Shown here one piece after another: positions 1 through 5,118 of a stretch of DNA of 7,464 nt. The position numbers and the translations under genes are program-made. Source of the stretch: an uncultured Collinsella sp. (GTDB taxonomy: Bacteria; Actinomycetota; Coriobacteriia; Coriobacteriales; Coriobacteriaceae); assembly GCA_900765185.1 (NCBI GenBank), contig CAAFQT010000010.1, positions 1 through 7,464 of the forward strand. The letters run 5' to 3'. Every line of letters begins with the position of its first letter. Position 1 is the first letter of the stretch. The notes beneath the pieces were generated by a model that worked only from the letters and a program-made list of their open reading frames with translations, did not search any database and was not told the DNA's origin.

Positions 1-7
1 CTTTCCA

Positions 8-61
8 AAAAGTTAACCACGTGTTAGTTTACTAAAGCGAACATAGGCGTGGTTAACTTTT
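8..61. promoter_or_regulatory. Perfect 14-bp inverted repeat upstream of feoA1
   Basis: The arms AAAAGTTAACCACG (8-21) and CGTGGTTAACTTTT (48-61) are exact reverse complements separated by 26 bp. The spacer contains a smaller dyad, TTAGT-TT-ACTAA (24-35). The repeat lies 42 bp before the feoA1 start, so it probably spans or adjoins the promoter of the feo operon. I could not pick convincing -35/-10 boxes. It may be a regulator site with two spaced half-sites or a leader hairpin. No GC-rich stem followed by a clear T-run supports a classical terminator. Confidence 0.5.
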
Positions 62-103
62 ACCGCGTCGATGTTGAGGACGAACTGACGTTAGGAGCCA
101 CTC

Positions 104-346
104 ATGTCTTGCGGACCGCAGATGCCGGCAATGCCGCTTTCGATGGTAAAAGCGGGCGAAACCGTGCGCGTGTCTCGTGTAAAGGGCAATGAGGACATGA
201 AACACCACCTCAAGGACCTCGGCTTTGTTGAGGGCAACGAAATCCACGTGGTGAGCTCGAGTGGCGCCAATATCATCGTCACGGTGCTGGGCGCACGCTT
301 TGGCATCGATTCCAAGGTTGCCATGCACATCATGACCGTCGGTTAG
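104..346 (+). CDS. feoA: FeoA family protein, first copy
   Basis: This 80-residue protein is a single FeoA/SH3-like domain. FeoA proteins are small cytosolic partners of the FeoB Fe(II) permease and are thought to modulate its GTPase or assembly; the exact role is unsettled. The core motif HHLKDLGFVEGNEI (residues 34-47) is the usual FeoA pattern of a leucine-rich turn, LGF/LGL, then a glycine two residues on. It is followed by beta-strand-like stretches to the C-terminus. Residues 1-14 (with Cys3 and several Met) extend beyond the second copy. The start at 104 is chosen because AGGAG (93-97) lies 6 bp upstream; internal ATGs at 122, 131 and 143 lack such a site. The second feoA begins 39 bp downstream, so the two are probably co-transcribed. 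Family assignment is secure; division of labour between the copies is unknown. Confidence 0.9.
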   Translation: MSCGPQMPAMPLSMVKAGETVRVSRVKGNEDMKHHLKDLGFVEGNEIHVVSSSGANIIVTVLGARFGIDSKVAMHIMTVG

Positions 347-385
347 TCCGCAGCATTTCATAAAAACCGAAAGGGGGACAAGAGG

Positions 386-607
386 ATGAAGACGTTGGGT
401 GACGTTAAGGTGGGCGAGAGCTCCACCATCGTCAAGCTTCACGGTGAGGGTGCGCTTCGCCGCCACCTTATGGACCTGGGGCTCATCAAGGGCACTTCGT
501 TCAAGGTCGTGAAGGTTGCACCGCTCGGTGATCCGGTCGAGATCAACGTGCGCGGCTACGAGCTTTCCATCCGCAAGGAGGAGGCCGCCGTCGTCGAGGT
601 TCAGTAA
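386..607 (+). CDS. feoA: FeoA family protein, second copy
   Basis: This 73-residue protein is a canonical FeoA/SH3-like domain and closer to the classical family pattern than the first copy. RRHLMDLGLIKGT spans residues 25-37. The segment APLGDPVEINVRGYELSIRK (residues 45-64) matches the conserved second half in which a glycine-bearing hairpin leads into SIRKEEA. Its expected role is as a cytosolic accessory to FeoB. The ribosome site is AAGGGGG (371-377), 8 bp before the ATG. It follows the first feoA by 39 bp and precedes feoB by 123 bp, an unusually wide gap for this operon that contains a likely iron-responsive site. The first and second copies differ greatly in sequence, so this is not a recent duplication. 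Confidence 0.93.
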   Translation: MKTLGDVKVGESSTIVKLHGEGALRRHLMDLGLIKGTSFKVVKVAPLGDPVEINVRGYELSIRKEEAAVVEVQ

Positions 608-626
608 GGACTCGCGGCGCATATTT

Positions 627-662
627 CTGCAGATCAAGTTAGGTTTTTCTAACTTAATGCAG
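627..662. promoter_or_regulatory. DtxR/IdeR-type iron box upstream of feoB
   Basis: AAGTTAG (636-642) and CTAACTT (649-655) form a perfect 7-bp dyad around GTTTTT. The 19-mer TTAGGTTTTTCTAACTTAA (639-657) matches the DtxR/IdeR consensus TTAGGTTAGSCTAACCTAA at 15 of 19 positions; the differences are three central bases and one in the right arm. An outer CTGCA (627-631)/TGCAG (658-662) pair extends the symmetry. The site is 73 bp before the feoB start. From family knowledge, an iron-loaded DtxR-type repressor binding here would shut feoB transcription when iron is ample. No clear -35/-10 pair was found; the AT-rich stretch at 665-681 is the best place for a -10. Confidence 0.65.
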
Positions 663-730
663 CAACTTTAAAGCACATTATCCAGCCTGCGCGGAGAAAG
701 CAGCGCGGGCAAACAAGGAAGAAGGATTGA

Positions 731-3058
731 ATGGCGGATTCTCAGATCCATGTCGCGCTGGCGGGTAACCCCAACTGCGGCAAGACCACGCTTTTCAACC
801 TGATCACCGGCGCCAACGGCTACGTTGGCAACTGGCCCGGCGTCACGGTTGAGAAAAAGGAGGCCAAGCTCCTAAGCGACAAGAACGTTACCATCACGGA
901 CCTCCCCGGCATCTACTCGCTTTCCCCCTACAGCCCCGAGGAGCAGTGCTCGCGTGATTACCTCATGAGCGGCGAGCCCGATGTGGTCGTCCAGGTTGTC
1001 GATGCTACCAACCTCGAGCGCAACCTGTACCTGGCGCTTCAGGTCATCGAGACCGGTCTGCCCGTGGTCGTCGCCCTCAACATGGCCGACCTGGTCGAGA
1101 AGAATGGCGACAAGATCGACACCGATAAGCTTTCCAAGAAGCTCGGCTGCCCGGTTATGATGATCTCCGCTCTTAAGAACAAGGGCATCACGGAGCTCTT
1201 CGAGCAGGTTAAGAAGTCCGCTGCTTCCAAGGGCCAGGTGCCGGAGCACAAGTTCGACTCCTCCATCGAGGACGTTCTGGACCACATCGAGAACAACCTG
1301 CCGGCAAGCGTCCCCGCCAACAAGCGCCGCTACTATGCCGTCAAGCTGTTCGAGCGCGATGCGGACGCCTGCAAGCTCATCAACCTCACCAAGGAGAAGG
1401 CCGCTCGCGTCGAAGAGCTGGTCGCTCAGTGCGAGCAGGACTGCGACGACGACGCCGAGTCCATCATCACCGGCGAGCGCTACGGCGTCATTGCCCACAT
1501 CATCGACGAGTGCCTCACCAAGGCTCCTGCCAAGATGAGCACCTCCGAGAAGATCGACCGTGTGGTTACCAACCGTATCCTGGGCCTGCCGATCTTTGTG
1601 GTCATCATGTTCTGCGTGTACTACATCGCCGTTTCCACCTTGGGTGGCACGGTGACGGACTTCACCAACGACCAGCTCTTCGGCACCGACGGCTGGTACG
1701 TGCTCGGTCAGGGCCGCGACGCCTATGACGCGGCTGTCGAGGCTGCGGGCGACAATGCCGACTCGGTCGATCCGGCGCAGTACGGCCCCTATGTCCCGGG
1801 TATTACCACTATGGTGCACGATGCCCTCGTGGCGGGCGGCACCGAGGACGGTGGCCTGGTCGACTCGCTCGTCTGTGACGGTATCGTCGGCGGCCTGGGT
1901 GCCATCTTTGGCTTTGTGCCGCAGATGTTCCTGCTGTTCGTCATGCTGTCCTTCCTGGAGGACTGCGGCTACATGGCCCGCGTCGCCTTCATCCTGGACC
2001 GCGTGTTCCGCCGCTTTGGCCTGTCCGGTAAGTCCTTCATCCCCATGCTCGTGTCCTCGGGCTGCGGCGTCCCTGGCGTCATGGCCACCAAGACCATCGA
2101 GAACGAGAAGGACCGCCGCATGACGGTCATGACCACCACGTTCATCCCCTGTGGCGCTAAGCTGCCGATCATCGCCCTGCTCATGGGCTCCATCATCGGC
2201 GATTCTTCCACTACCGCCGCGTGGATCAGCCCGCTCTTCTACTTCCTGGGTGTCTTTGCCGTCATCGGCTCGGGTCTGATGCTCAAGAAGACCAAGCTCT
2301 TCGCCGGTCGCCCGACGCCGTTCGTTATGGAGCTTCCCGCCTACCACTTCCCGGCGATCCGCTCTTGGGCGCTGCACGTGTGGGAGCGCTGCTGGGCCTT
2401 TATCAAGAAGGCCGGCACGGTCATCTTCGCGTCCACTGTCGTGGTTTGGTTCCTGTCCAACTTTGGTAGCTACAACGGTTCCTTTGGCTTCCTGCCTGCG
2501 ATGGACGGCATCCCCGAGGAGTTCATGGACTACTCCGTGCTCGCCATACTGGGCAACCTGGTCGCTTGGATCTTCGCCCCGCTCGGCTTTAGCACCTGGC
2601 AGGCAACCGCACTGACCGTCTCTGGCCTCGTCGCCAAGGAGAACGTCGTCGCCACCGCCGGCTCGCTGCTGTCCGTCGCCGACGCGGGCGAGACCGACCC
2701 GAGCCTGTGGACCGCGTTTGCCGGCATGTTCCCCACCATGGGCGCTTGCGTGGCCTTCGGCGCCTTCAACCTGCTGTGCGCTCCGTGCTTTGCCGCCATT
2801 GGCACCATCCGCAACCAGATGGACTCTGGCAAGTGGACCGCGATTGCCATCGGCTACGAGTGCGCCTTCGCTTGGGTGATCGGCCTGTTCATCAACCAGT
2901 TCTACAACCTGCTTGTCCTTGGGCAGTTTGGTATCTGGACGGTTGTGGCCATTGTGCTGCTGGTTGCGATGCTCTTCCAGATTTTCCGACCCATGCCCAA
3001 GCATGCATGGACCGATGAGGACGAGACCAACACTGCTTCCGCCGCAGTTTCCGCTTAA
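731..3058 (+). CDS. feoB: Ferrous iron transport protein B (FeoB)
   Basis: This 775-residue protein is the GTP-regulated inner-membrane Fe(II) permease. The N-terminal G domain shows G1 GNPNCGKTT (12-20), G2 Thr39 within NWPGVTVE, G3 DLPG (57-60), G4 NMAD (117-120) and G5 SAL (146-148). A soluble helical linker runs to about residue 280. The membrane part starts near residue 283 and includes GFVPQ (394-398), a gate Cys in GCGVPG (Cys445), FIPCGAKLP (Cys474) and Cys683/Cys686 in LLCAPC. Two Gate-type domains are present, and the tail is short and acidic. A likely extracytoplasmic loop after the first membrane helix has an acidic insert at about 330-357, making it longer than in E. coli FeoB. 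The start is supported by AAGGA (722-726). An iron box lies upstream and a strong terminator follows 30 bp after the stop. There is no frameshift, and all key residues are present. Confidence 0.97.
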   Translation: MADSQIHVALAGNPNCGKTTLFNLITGANGYVGNWPGVTVEKKEAKLLSDKNVTITDLPGIYSLSPYSPEEQCSRDYLMSGEPDVVVQVVDATNLERNLYLALQVIETGLPVVVALNMADLVEKNGDKIDTDKLSKKLGCPVMMISALKNKGITELFEQVKKSAASKGQVPEHKFDSSIEDVLDHIENNLPASVPANKRRYYAVKLFERDADACKLINLTKEKAARVEELVAQCEQDCDDDAESIITGERYGVIAHIIDECLTKAPAKMSTSEKIDRVVTNRILGLPIFVVIMFCVYYIAVSTLGGTVTDFTNDQLFGTDGWYVLGQGRDAYDAAVEAAGDNADSVDPAQYGPYVPGITTMVHDALVAGGTEDGGLVDSLVCDGIVGGLGAIFGFVPQMFLLFVMLSFLEDCGYMARVAFILDRVFRRFGLSGKSFIPMLVSSGCGVPGVMATKTIENEKDRRMTVMTTTFIPCGAKLPIIALLMGSIIGDSSTTAAWISPLFYFLGVFAVIGSGLMLKKTKLFAGRPTPFVMELPAYHFPAIRSWALHVWERCWAFIKKAGTVIFASTVVVWFLSNFGSYNGSFGFLPAMDGIPEEFMDYSVLAILGNLVAWIFAPLGFSTWQATALTVSGLVAKENVVATAGSLLSVADAGETDPSLWTAFAGMFPTMGACVAFGAFNLLCAPCFAAIGTIRNQMDSGKWTAIAIGYECAFAWVIGLFINQFYNLLVLGQFGIWTVVAIVLLVAMLFQIFRPMPKHAWTDEDETNTASAAVSA

Positions 3059-3087
3059 GTCCGAATAAGGATTAACCCCTTTCCACG

Positions 3088-3120
3088 AGCCCGGGTGTCC
3101 CAGCGACACTCGGGCTTTTT
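3088..3120 (+). terminator. Rho-independent terminator after feoB
   Basis: AGCCCGGGTGTC (3088-3099) pairs with GACACTCGGGCT (3105-3116), giving a 12-bp stem with one G-U pair and a 5-base loop, followed by TTTTT (3116-3120). It closes the feo transcription unit and separates feoB from the small Cys-rich gene. Confidence 0.9.
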
Positions 3121-3233
3121 GGTGGGAGAGATGTGGCGTTTCCGCAGATAAAACCGACCAAAACAAACCTGTCCCTTCTTGGTAGGTGGAGAATGGGGTA
3201 AAGTAAGTGGTGGTTAACTAGAGGAGGCTTGCT

Positions 3234-3434
3234 ATGGCACCTATCGATATTGTTGTACTGGCTGTTATTGGTATTGCGTTTGTCGCGGTATGCGTGCGCA
3301 TCTACCGCAAGGGCACCTGCGCCGACTGCGCTCAGGGTGGCGTTTGCACGTGGCATTGCTCCAACAAAAAGACGTGCGCCGCACTTAAGGGCGTGGACAA
3401 AATCGCCGAAGACTTGGGCCGCGGTATCAAATAA
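3234..3434 (+). CDS. FeoB-associated Cys-rich membrane protein
   Basis: This 66-residue protein has one N-terminal membrane helix (about residues 4-22, IDIVVLAVIGIAFVAV). A short basic stretch (RIYRKG) follows, then a Cys-rich cytosolic-side segment with Cys29, Cys32, Cys38, Cys42 and Cys48; Cys20 lies in the helix. This layout matches the small family found next to feoB in many Firmicutes and Actinobacteria. Its function is unproven; metal binding or partnership with FeoB is inferred from the cysteines and location. GAGGAGG (3221-3227) is a very strong ribosome site 6 bp before the ATG. The gene lies beyond the feoB terminator and has its own terminator, so it is probably transcribed separately. 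A GTGGTTAACT motif shared with the feoA1 upstream repeat lies just before its ribosome site. The overlapping +1 frame at 3229-3441 is a shadow. Confidence 0.85.
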   Translation: MAPIDIVVLAVIGIAFVAVCVRIYRKGTCADCAQGGVCTWHCSNKKTCAALKGVDKIAEDLGRGIK

Positions 3435-3447
3435 GGTCTAGACATCC

Positions 3448-3484
3448 AAGCGCCTCGCGAGCATCCGTTCGCGGGGCGCTTTGC
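3448..3484 (+). terminator. Terminator after the Cys-rich small gene
   Basis: AGCGCCTCGCGA (3449-3460) pairs with TCGCGGGGCGCT (3469-3480), with one G-U pair and an 8-base loop; an A-T pair at 3448/3481 extends the stem. The T-tract is short (TTT, then GCGCATTT), so termination may be incomplete. It stands 14 bp after the stop codon. Confidence 0.75.
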
Positions 3485-3521
3485 GCATTTGGGCGCGAGC
3501 GCGGCGAGTTGAAGAGTATTT

Positions 3522-3571
3522 TTGGGGTATCGTTAACTGAACTGTAAATTGGCAACTTATCTATAACGGAG
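3522..3571 (+). promoter_or_regulatory. Probable promoter and leader of the lacI-type gene
   Basis: The 144-bp gap before the regulator gene becomes AT-rich from about 3515. TTGGGG (3522-3527) and TAAATT (3545-3550), separated by 17 bp, are a weak but possible -35/-10 pair. GGAG (3568-3571) is the ribosome site, 7 bp from the ATG. A palindromic GTTAAC (3532-3537) lies in the spacer. The boxes are poor matches, so the exact promoter is uncertain. Confidence 0.3.
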
Positions 3572-3578
3572 TAATCCC

Positions 3579-4658
3579 ATGAGCGCTCGTGTAACCATGA
3601 AGGACATAGCCGCCGAGCTTGGCGTTTCCATCAATACCGTGCACAAGGCCCTGACGGGAAAGGTCGGCGTGAGCGAATCCGTGCGCGCCAAGGTGAACGC
3701 CAAGGCCGAGGCCATGGGCTATCACCGCAACACAAGTGCCTCAAGCCTGCGCCGCAAGGATATCAATCTGGTGTTTTGCCTGCCCCGCGCATCGCGCGAG
3801 GGAGCGTACTTTTTCCGTTACCTGTGGGAAGGCTGCAATCGCTTTGAACAGGAGGTCATCGACCAGGGCATTACGGTTGAGCGTGTTGAATTTGGCGTGG
3901 GCGGCTACGCTGATGCGCTCGAGCAAATCGACGAGCGTTTGCAGGTGGGCGAGAAGATCGATGGCTTGCTCGCCTATGCGCCGGGCGACGATCGTGCAAC
4001 TGAGCTTTTGGGGCAGATTGCCGAGGCGGGCGTGACGATCGAGCTCGTCGACGGCGACCGTCCGCACCTCGACCGTCTGGGCGCCAGTCTGGCTGATTAT
4101 TCAACGGCGGGCAGCCTGATGGCCGAGCAGGCGGTCAACTTGGTTCACGCCGCTGGTGTCGATGCCCGCGTGCTCCTGCTAGCGGGCGACCCCTATACCG
4201 ATTCACACTATCTAACCGCCCGTGCCTTCCACAATTACCTGCGCGAACGAGATATTCCATGGCAGGTCGAGGACCTTGCCGGTGCCCATGCGCAAGTCAA
4301 ACAGCTCAAGCATGAGCTCGAAAAGCGCTTGAGTGCGCCGGACGCCCCTGAGCTCATTTGTAGCGTTTTTGCCGTTGGTTCCGAAGTGGTTGCCGATGCG
4401 CTTGTCTCGAGCGGCAAGGCCGGTCAGGTTATGGTGATCGGCAACGACCTGTTTCCCGAAAGCGCCCTGGCCTTGCGCCGCGGTATCTTTACCAATATTG
4501 TCTATAAGGACCCGACGAGCCTGGCGTATCGCGGCGCTAAGACGCTGGGCGATTATCTGCTGTGGGGAAGGACCCCGACGGTGCCCGTCCAGAAGGGCGC
4601 CGTCGAGATGGTATTTGCCAGCAATGTCGATCGCTACTGCGAACTTGCGGGAATTTAG
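3579..4658 (+). CDS. LacI-family transcriptional regulator, probable hexuronate regulator
   Basis: This 359-residue protein has the standard LacI layout. An N-terminal helix-turn-helix (about residues 5-27, VTMKDIAAELGVSINTVHKA) is followed by a third helix and a hinge near residues 50-60. A periplasmic-binding-protein-like effector domain occupies about 62-355. At the start of the recognition helix, NTVHKAL replaces the commoner TVSRVL, so His22 and Lys23 stand where Ser-Arg is usual. Such proteins bind palindromic operators as dimers and change affinity on binding a sugar or metabolite. The gene lies immediately upstream of uxaC-uxaB in the same direction, and two strong palindromes precede uxaC. 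Control of hexuronate use is therefore inferred, with a uronate or pathway intermediate as the likely effector. The ribosome site is GGAG at 3568-3571. The molecular family is certain; target and ligand are not. Confidence 0.92.
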   Translation: MSARVTMKDIAAELGVSINTVHKALTGKVGVSESVRAKVNAKAEAMGYHRNTSASSLRRKDINLVFCLPRASREGAYFFRYLWEGCNRFEQEVIDQGITVERVEFGVGGYADALEQIDERLQVGEKIDGLLAYAPGDDRATELLGQIAEAGVTIELVDGDRPHLDRLGASLADYSTAGSLMAEQAVNLVHAAGVDARVLLLAGDPYTDSHYLTARAFHNYLRERDIPWQVEDLAGAHAQVKQLKHELEKRLSAPDAPELICSVFAVGSEVVADALVSSGKAGQVMVIGNDLFPESALALRRGIFTNIVYKDPTSLAYRGAKTLGDYLLWGRTPTVPVQKGAVEMVFASNVDRYCELAGI

Positions 4659-4683
4659 TCGATCGGGCAGGTACCCCCTCTTG

Positions 4684-4882
4684 CGACGTGCATTTTTGGG
4701 AGTATTCAGCATTGGCATGCCCTGAATGAGGCGCAGAACGACTGTTTTAAGTGCCGCCGGTGGCGTATTTCGCCGTCGGCGGCACTTTTTATGCCGATCG
4801 GACGCAATATGCGCACCAAACGGGGCGCCGAGGACGGCGCGCGGCGCGCTTCGATGCTGAATACTCCCAAAAATGCACGTCG
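4684..4882. repeat. 199-bp element with perfect 29-bp terminal inverted repeats
   Basis: Positions 4684-4712 and 4854-4882 are exact reverse complements over 29 bp. The left arm begins CGACGTGCATTTTTGGG and ends in TATTCAGCAT. The 141-bp interior has no convincing gene but holds a very strong hairpin (4749-4787), a dyad ATTCAG/CTGAAT (4704-4709/4722-4727) around palindromic GGCATGCC, and a GCGCCG/CGGCGC hairpin (4825-4840). No target-site duplication is evident in the bases immediately outside. Possible readings are a MITE-like non-autonomous element, an invertible segment, or a structured 3' end of the regulator transcript. It starts 26 bp after the regulator stop codon. Confidence 0.75.
4749..4790 (+). 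terminator. Strong Rho-independent terminator downstream of the lacI-type gene
   Basis: A 17-bp stem (4749-4765 with 4771-4787, containing two G-U pairs) encloses a 5-base TATTT loop. T4786-T4790 form the T-tract; the first two are also paired in the stem. The stem core is GTGCCGCCG/CGGCGGCAC. It should end regulator transcription about 130 bp after its stop and insulate uxaC. It lies wholly inside the 199-bp inverted-repeat element. Confidence 0.9.
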
Positions 4883-5012
4883 GAACATGACCCACCTGAG
4901 CAAAAGCGCTCAAGTTCGGTGTTCGGGGACGCCAACCGGTCCGCAATACATGCAAGTCACAGCTCCGGCAACCGTTGAACGGGCAAAACCTACCGTTCAC
5001 CCCATGGTGGTT
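4883..5012. other. Intergenic stretch with scattered short dyads, no gene seen
   Basis: This is the middle of the 460-bp gap between the regulator and uxaC. No open frame with a ribosome site is present. Visible structure is limited to TGAGC/GCTCA (4897-4901/4908-4912), the odd palindrome CCGTTGAACGG (4972-4982), and the spaced pair TGAACGG (4976-4982)/CCGTTCA (4993-4999). The last two share the half-site of the downstream operators and may be a weak third regulator site. Confidence 0.4.
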
Positions 5013-5028
5013 AGGTGAACGTTCACCT
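5013..5028. promoter_or_regulatory. Operator-like palindrome O1 upstream of uxaC
   Basis: AGGTGAACGTTCACCT is a perfect 16-bp palindrome with a central CG, the usual geometry of a LacI-family operator. It overlaps the likely -35 hexamer TTCACC (5022-5027), so a bound repressor would block RNA polymerase. It shares 14 bases exactly (GTGAACGTTCACCT) with the second site; the two centres are 38 bp apart. Confidence 0.75.
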
Positions 5029-5054
5029 TTTGAGTTGCAATGGATTAGTATAGT
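5022..5054 (+). promoter_or_regulatory. Probable uxaC promoter between the two palindromes
   Basis: TTCACC (5022-5027) serves as a fair -35. TAGTAT (5046-5051, spacer 18) is a possible -10; TATAGT (5049-5054) matches TATAAT at 5 of 6 but would need an over-long spacer with that -35. Either choice puts the transcript start near 5058-5062, inside the second palindrome, with a leader of about 60 bases. The layout is typical of repression by promoter occlusion. Confidence 0.5.
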
Positions 5055-5066
5055 GAACGTTCACCT
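5053..5066. promoter_or_regulatory. Operator-like palindrome O2 upstream of uxaC
   Basis: GTGAACGTTCAC (5053-5064) is a perfect 12-bp palindrome, followed by CT to give the same 14-mer as the first site. It sits at the expected transcript start, abutting or overlapping the -10. With the first site it makes a two-operator arrangement that could bind two dimers or a looping tetramer of the adjacent LacI-type regulator. Confidence 0.75.
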
Positions 5067-5118
5067 AAAGGATAACGAGCGCGCCGTGCGCCCGCCTTGC
5101 CAGCAAAGGGGCTGTTTG

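Noticed and set aside
872..3166. Very long open frame (764 codons) on the minus strand opposite feoB
   Set aside because: It is the mirror of a GC-rich, strongly codon-biased gene. The implied protein is of low complexity (rich in Gly, Asp, Glu, Val, His) with no recognisable motif, and feoB on the other strand is certain.
3532..3550. Possible autoregulatory operator before the lacI-type gene (GTTAACTGAACTGTAAA)
   Set aside because: Only 7 of 10 core bases match TGAACGTTCA and the stretch is not palindromic, so it is too weak to call.
4684..4882. CRISPR array or insertion sequence at the inverted repeats
   Set aside because: There are only two arms in inverted orientation with no repeat-spacer periodicity and no transposase frame in the interior.
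4706..4903. Short open frames inside and across the 199-bp element on both strands
   Set aside because: The shared peptide RRAFLGVFSI in opposite-strand frames arises only because both run through the inverted repeat arms. There is no ribosome site or homology to indicate a gene.
4212..5000. 262-codon minus-strand frame crossing the end of the regulator gene and the gap
   Set aside because: It overlaps the regulator gene antisense and runs through the repeat element and terminator; the composition is not protein-like.
4975..5118. N-terminal 48-codon extension of uxaC in the same frame
   Set aside because: It would run through the two palindromes and the promoter, has no ribosome site, and is not part of the UxaC family N-terminus; the ATG at 5119 has a good site.
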